A DNA stretch of 6,554 bases, taken from contig DATFCQ010000035.1 of the NCBI GenBank assembly GCA_035252905.1, positions 1 through 6,554 of the forward strand. Direction: 5' to 3'. Shown here in pieces: positions 5,378 to 6,554 of this stretch. Origin of the DNA: AP-15 sp035252905 (GTDB lineage: Bacteria > Pseudomonadota > Alphaproteobacteria > ATCC43930 > CGMCC-115725). Within the stretch, counting starts at the first letter, position 1; each line of letters opens with the position of its first letter. A program made the position numbers and the translations under genes. The notes under the pieces are model-generated. The model saw only the letters and a list, made by a program, of their open reading frames with translations. It was not told where the DNA came from and ran no database searches.

Positions 5378-6529
5378 GTGCCCTCTTCGTTGCGCGATCT
5401 GCGTCTGGATTTTTTTCGTGGCCTCGCCCTGATTTTCATCTTTATCGATCACATTCCCGGTAATTTCCTGAGCCACTTCACATTGCAGGAGGTCCAGTTT
5501 TGCGACGCTGCCGAGGTCTTCTTCTTCATCTCGGGGTTCACCGCCGCCCTCGTCTACGGCCGCGTCCTGGCGACGCAGGGGAGGCTGCGCGCCACCGCCC
5601 TGGTGCTGCGGCGGGCGTGGCAGCTCTATGTCGCCCATGTCTTCCTCTTCATGATGTTCATGGCGGAGGTCTCGTACATCGCCACCGCCTTCAACAACCC
5701 GATGTACACCGAGGAAATACGGGCCGCGAGCTTTCTGCAGGAGCCGCACATTGCCATCGTCAAGGCGCTTCTGTTGCAGTTCCAACCCGCCTTTCTCGAT
5801 ATCCTACCGCTCTACATCGTATTGCTGCTGGCCCTCCCGGCGATCCTCTTGGGCGTGAGAAAGCATCCGCTGCTGGTTCTGGTGCCGTCTTTCCTGCTCT
5901 ATCTGGCGGTCCAGATCACGGAGCTGGCGGTGCCGGCCTATCCCCCTGGCCGGGTATGGTATTTCAACCCGCTCGCCTGGCAATTCCTGTTCACGACAGG
6001 GGTGGTGCTGGGGCATGGCGCCGTCAGCGGGCGGGATTGGCACCGGTCCGATCGCGCGCTGGTGCCGCTCGCCGTCCTCGTCTTCTTCGCCAGCTTCGTG
6101 GTCCGCATCAGCTGGAGCCTGCACGGCGTCTGGGAGCAGATCCCTGCCCTTTTTGTCGGAATCCTGTGGCCCGTCGACAAGGGGGATCTCGCTCCGATCC
6201 GGGTCGTCTCGTTCCTTGCCCTCGTCGTGCTGGTCGCGGCTATGGTGCGGCCGCAGGCCGCCTGGCTGCAGACGCGGCCGGCGCGGCCGCTGCTCTCGTG
6301 CGGTCGGCAATCGCTCGAGATCTTCTGTCTCGGCATCCTCTTGTCGGCGCTCGCCCATTTCGTCCTGTCCGAATACGATGCGGGGATCGGGATGCAGCTC
6401 GCGGTCAATCTGGCAGGCATCCTCGCAATGTTCCTGACCGCGGCGATGATGGATTGGTACAAGAGCATGGGGCGAGCCCCGACGGTTGCCAGAGCGGAAT
6501 CCGCGCGCAGCGGCGGCGCCGGCGGGTGA
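5378..6529 (+). CDS. opgC: OpgC-family integral membrane protein (probable glucan-modifying acyltransferase)
   Basis: The 383-residue product belongs to the OpgC family, related to acyltransferase-3 proteins. Characterised members attach succinyl groups to osmoregulated periplasmic glucans in the inner membrane. The N-terminus RDLRLDFFRGLALIFIFIDH is typical, with R9, D11 and H25 as likely functional residues; H25 is placed like the catalytic His of acyltransferase-3 proteins. FFISGF at 49-54, DILPLY at 141-146 and FNPLAWQ at 196-202 are further family-like blocks. About ten hydrophobic helices can be read, near 12-30, 43-62, 80-100, 139-159, 164-184, 197-213, 227-247, 275-291, 312-331 and 339-358. 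No signal peptide is needed. It starts at GTG with GAGGA 7 nt upstream. Many family members are uncharacterised, so the substrate is inferred. No glucan synthase gene is nearby. Confidence 0.87.
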   Translation: MPSSLRDLRLDFFRGLALIFIFIDHIPGNFLSHFTLQEVQFCDAAEVFFFISGFTAALVYGRVLATQGRLRATALVLRRAWQLYVAHVFLFMMFMAEVSYIATAFNNPMYTEEIRAASFLQEPHIAIVKALLLQFQPAFLDILPLYIVLLLALPAILLGVRKHPLLVLVPSFLLYLAVQITELAVPAYPPGRVWYFNPLAWQFLFTTGVVLGHGAVSGRDWHRSDRALVPLAVLVFFASFVVRISWSLHGVWEQIPALFVGILWPVDKGDLAPIRVVSFLALVVLVAAMVRPQAAWLQTRPARPLLSCGRQSLEIFCLGILLSALAHFVLSEYDAGIGMQLAVNLAGILAMFLTAAMMDWYKSMGRAPTVARAESARSGGAGG

Positions 6530-6536
6530 GGCGGCG

Positions 6537-6554
6537 ATGAGCCCGTTTTGTCGG
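6537..6554 (+). CDS. Possible start of a following gene (partial)
   Basis: An ATG at 6537 lies 7 bp after the OpgC-like stop codon, with GAGG (6528-6531) 5 nt upstream. Only six codons are visible (MSPFCR) before the window ends. The spacing suggests a co-transcribed gene, but no function can be read. Confidence 0.4.

Noticed and set aside
5500..6540. Plus-strand open frame of 346 codons overlapping the opgC-like gene
   Set aside because: It is a frame-shifted reading of the membrane protein gene, rich in Arg, Gly and Ala, and lacks any coherent motif.

Overview
The window is GC-rich chromosomal DNA with compact, mostly co-directional operons. A Crp/Fnr-type regulator of a style common in rhizobia-related bacteria, a thiO-thiS-thiG cluster behind a TPP riboswitch, a succinyl-CoA:3-oxoacid CoA-transferase pair, an OpgC-family membrane protein, and a composite palindromic intergenic repeat all point to an alphaproteobacterium, most likely of the order Hyphomicrobiales. 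This placement is inferred from gene content and style; no rRNA or marker gene is present.

Left part (110-2376, minus strand): a thiamine thiazole-moiety operon reads right to left as TPP riboswitch, thiO (glycine oxidase), thiS (sulfur carrier), thiG (thiazole synthase). thiO and thiS overlap by 4 bp (ATGA), and thiS and thiG are 25 bp apart. ThiO supplies dehydroglycine, ThiS-thiocarboxylate supplies sulfur, and ThiG condenses both with 1-deoxy-D-xylulose 5-phosphate. The aptamer ends almost on the thiO start, and its conserved 3' AGGGAG is the only good ribosome binding site. The start it serves appears to be a non-canonical ATT.

Middle (2412-3400): a 205-bp nested inverted-repeat element (2452-2656) separates the riboswitch from a 245-residue Crp/Fnr-family regulator on the minus strand. 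The regulator keeps three of the four cysteines that hold the FNR iron-sulfur cluster.

Right part (3401-6554, plus strand): a 339-bp divergent intergenic region precedes scoA-scoB, which encode the two subunits of a ketone-body/acetoacetate CoA-transferase. A strong hairpin follows scoB. A 383-residue, ten-helix OpgC-family protein then starts at a GTG codon. The first codons of a further gene may begin at 6537.

No tRNA, rRNA, CRISPR array or transposase gene was seen, and no undescribed multi-gene system. The points most worth a second look are the ATT start coupled to the riboswitch, the atypical P5 loop of the aptamer, the nested repeat element, and the three-cysteine FNR homologue.
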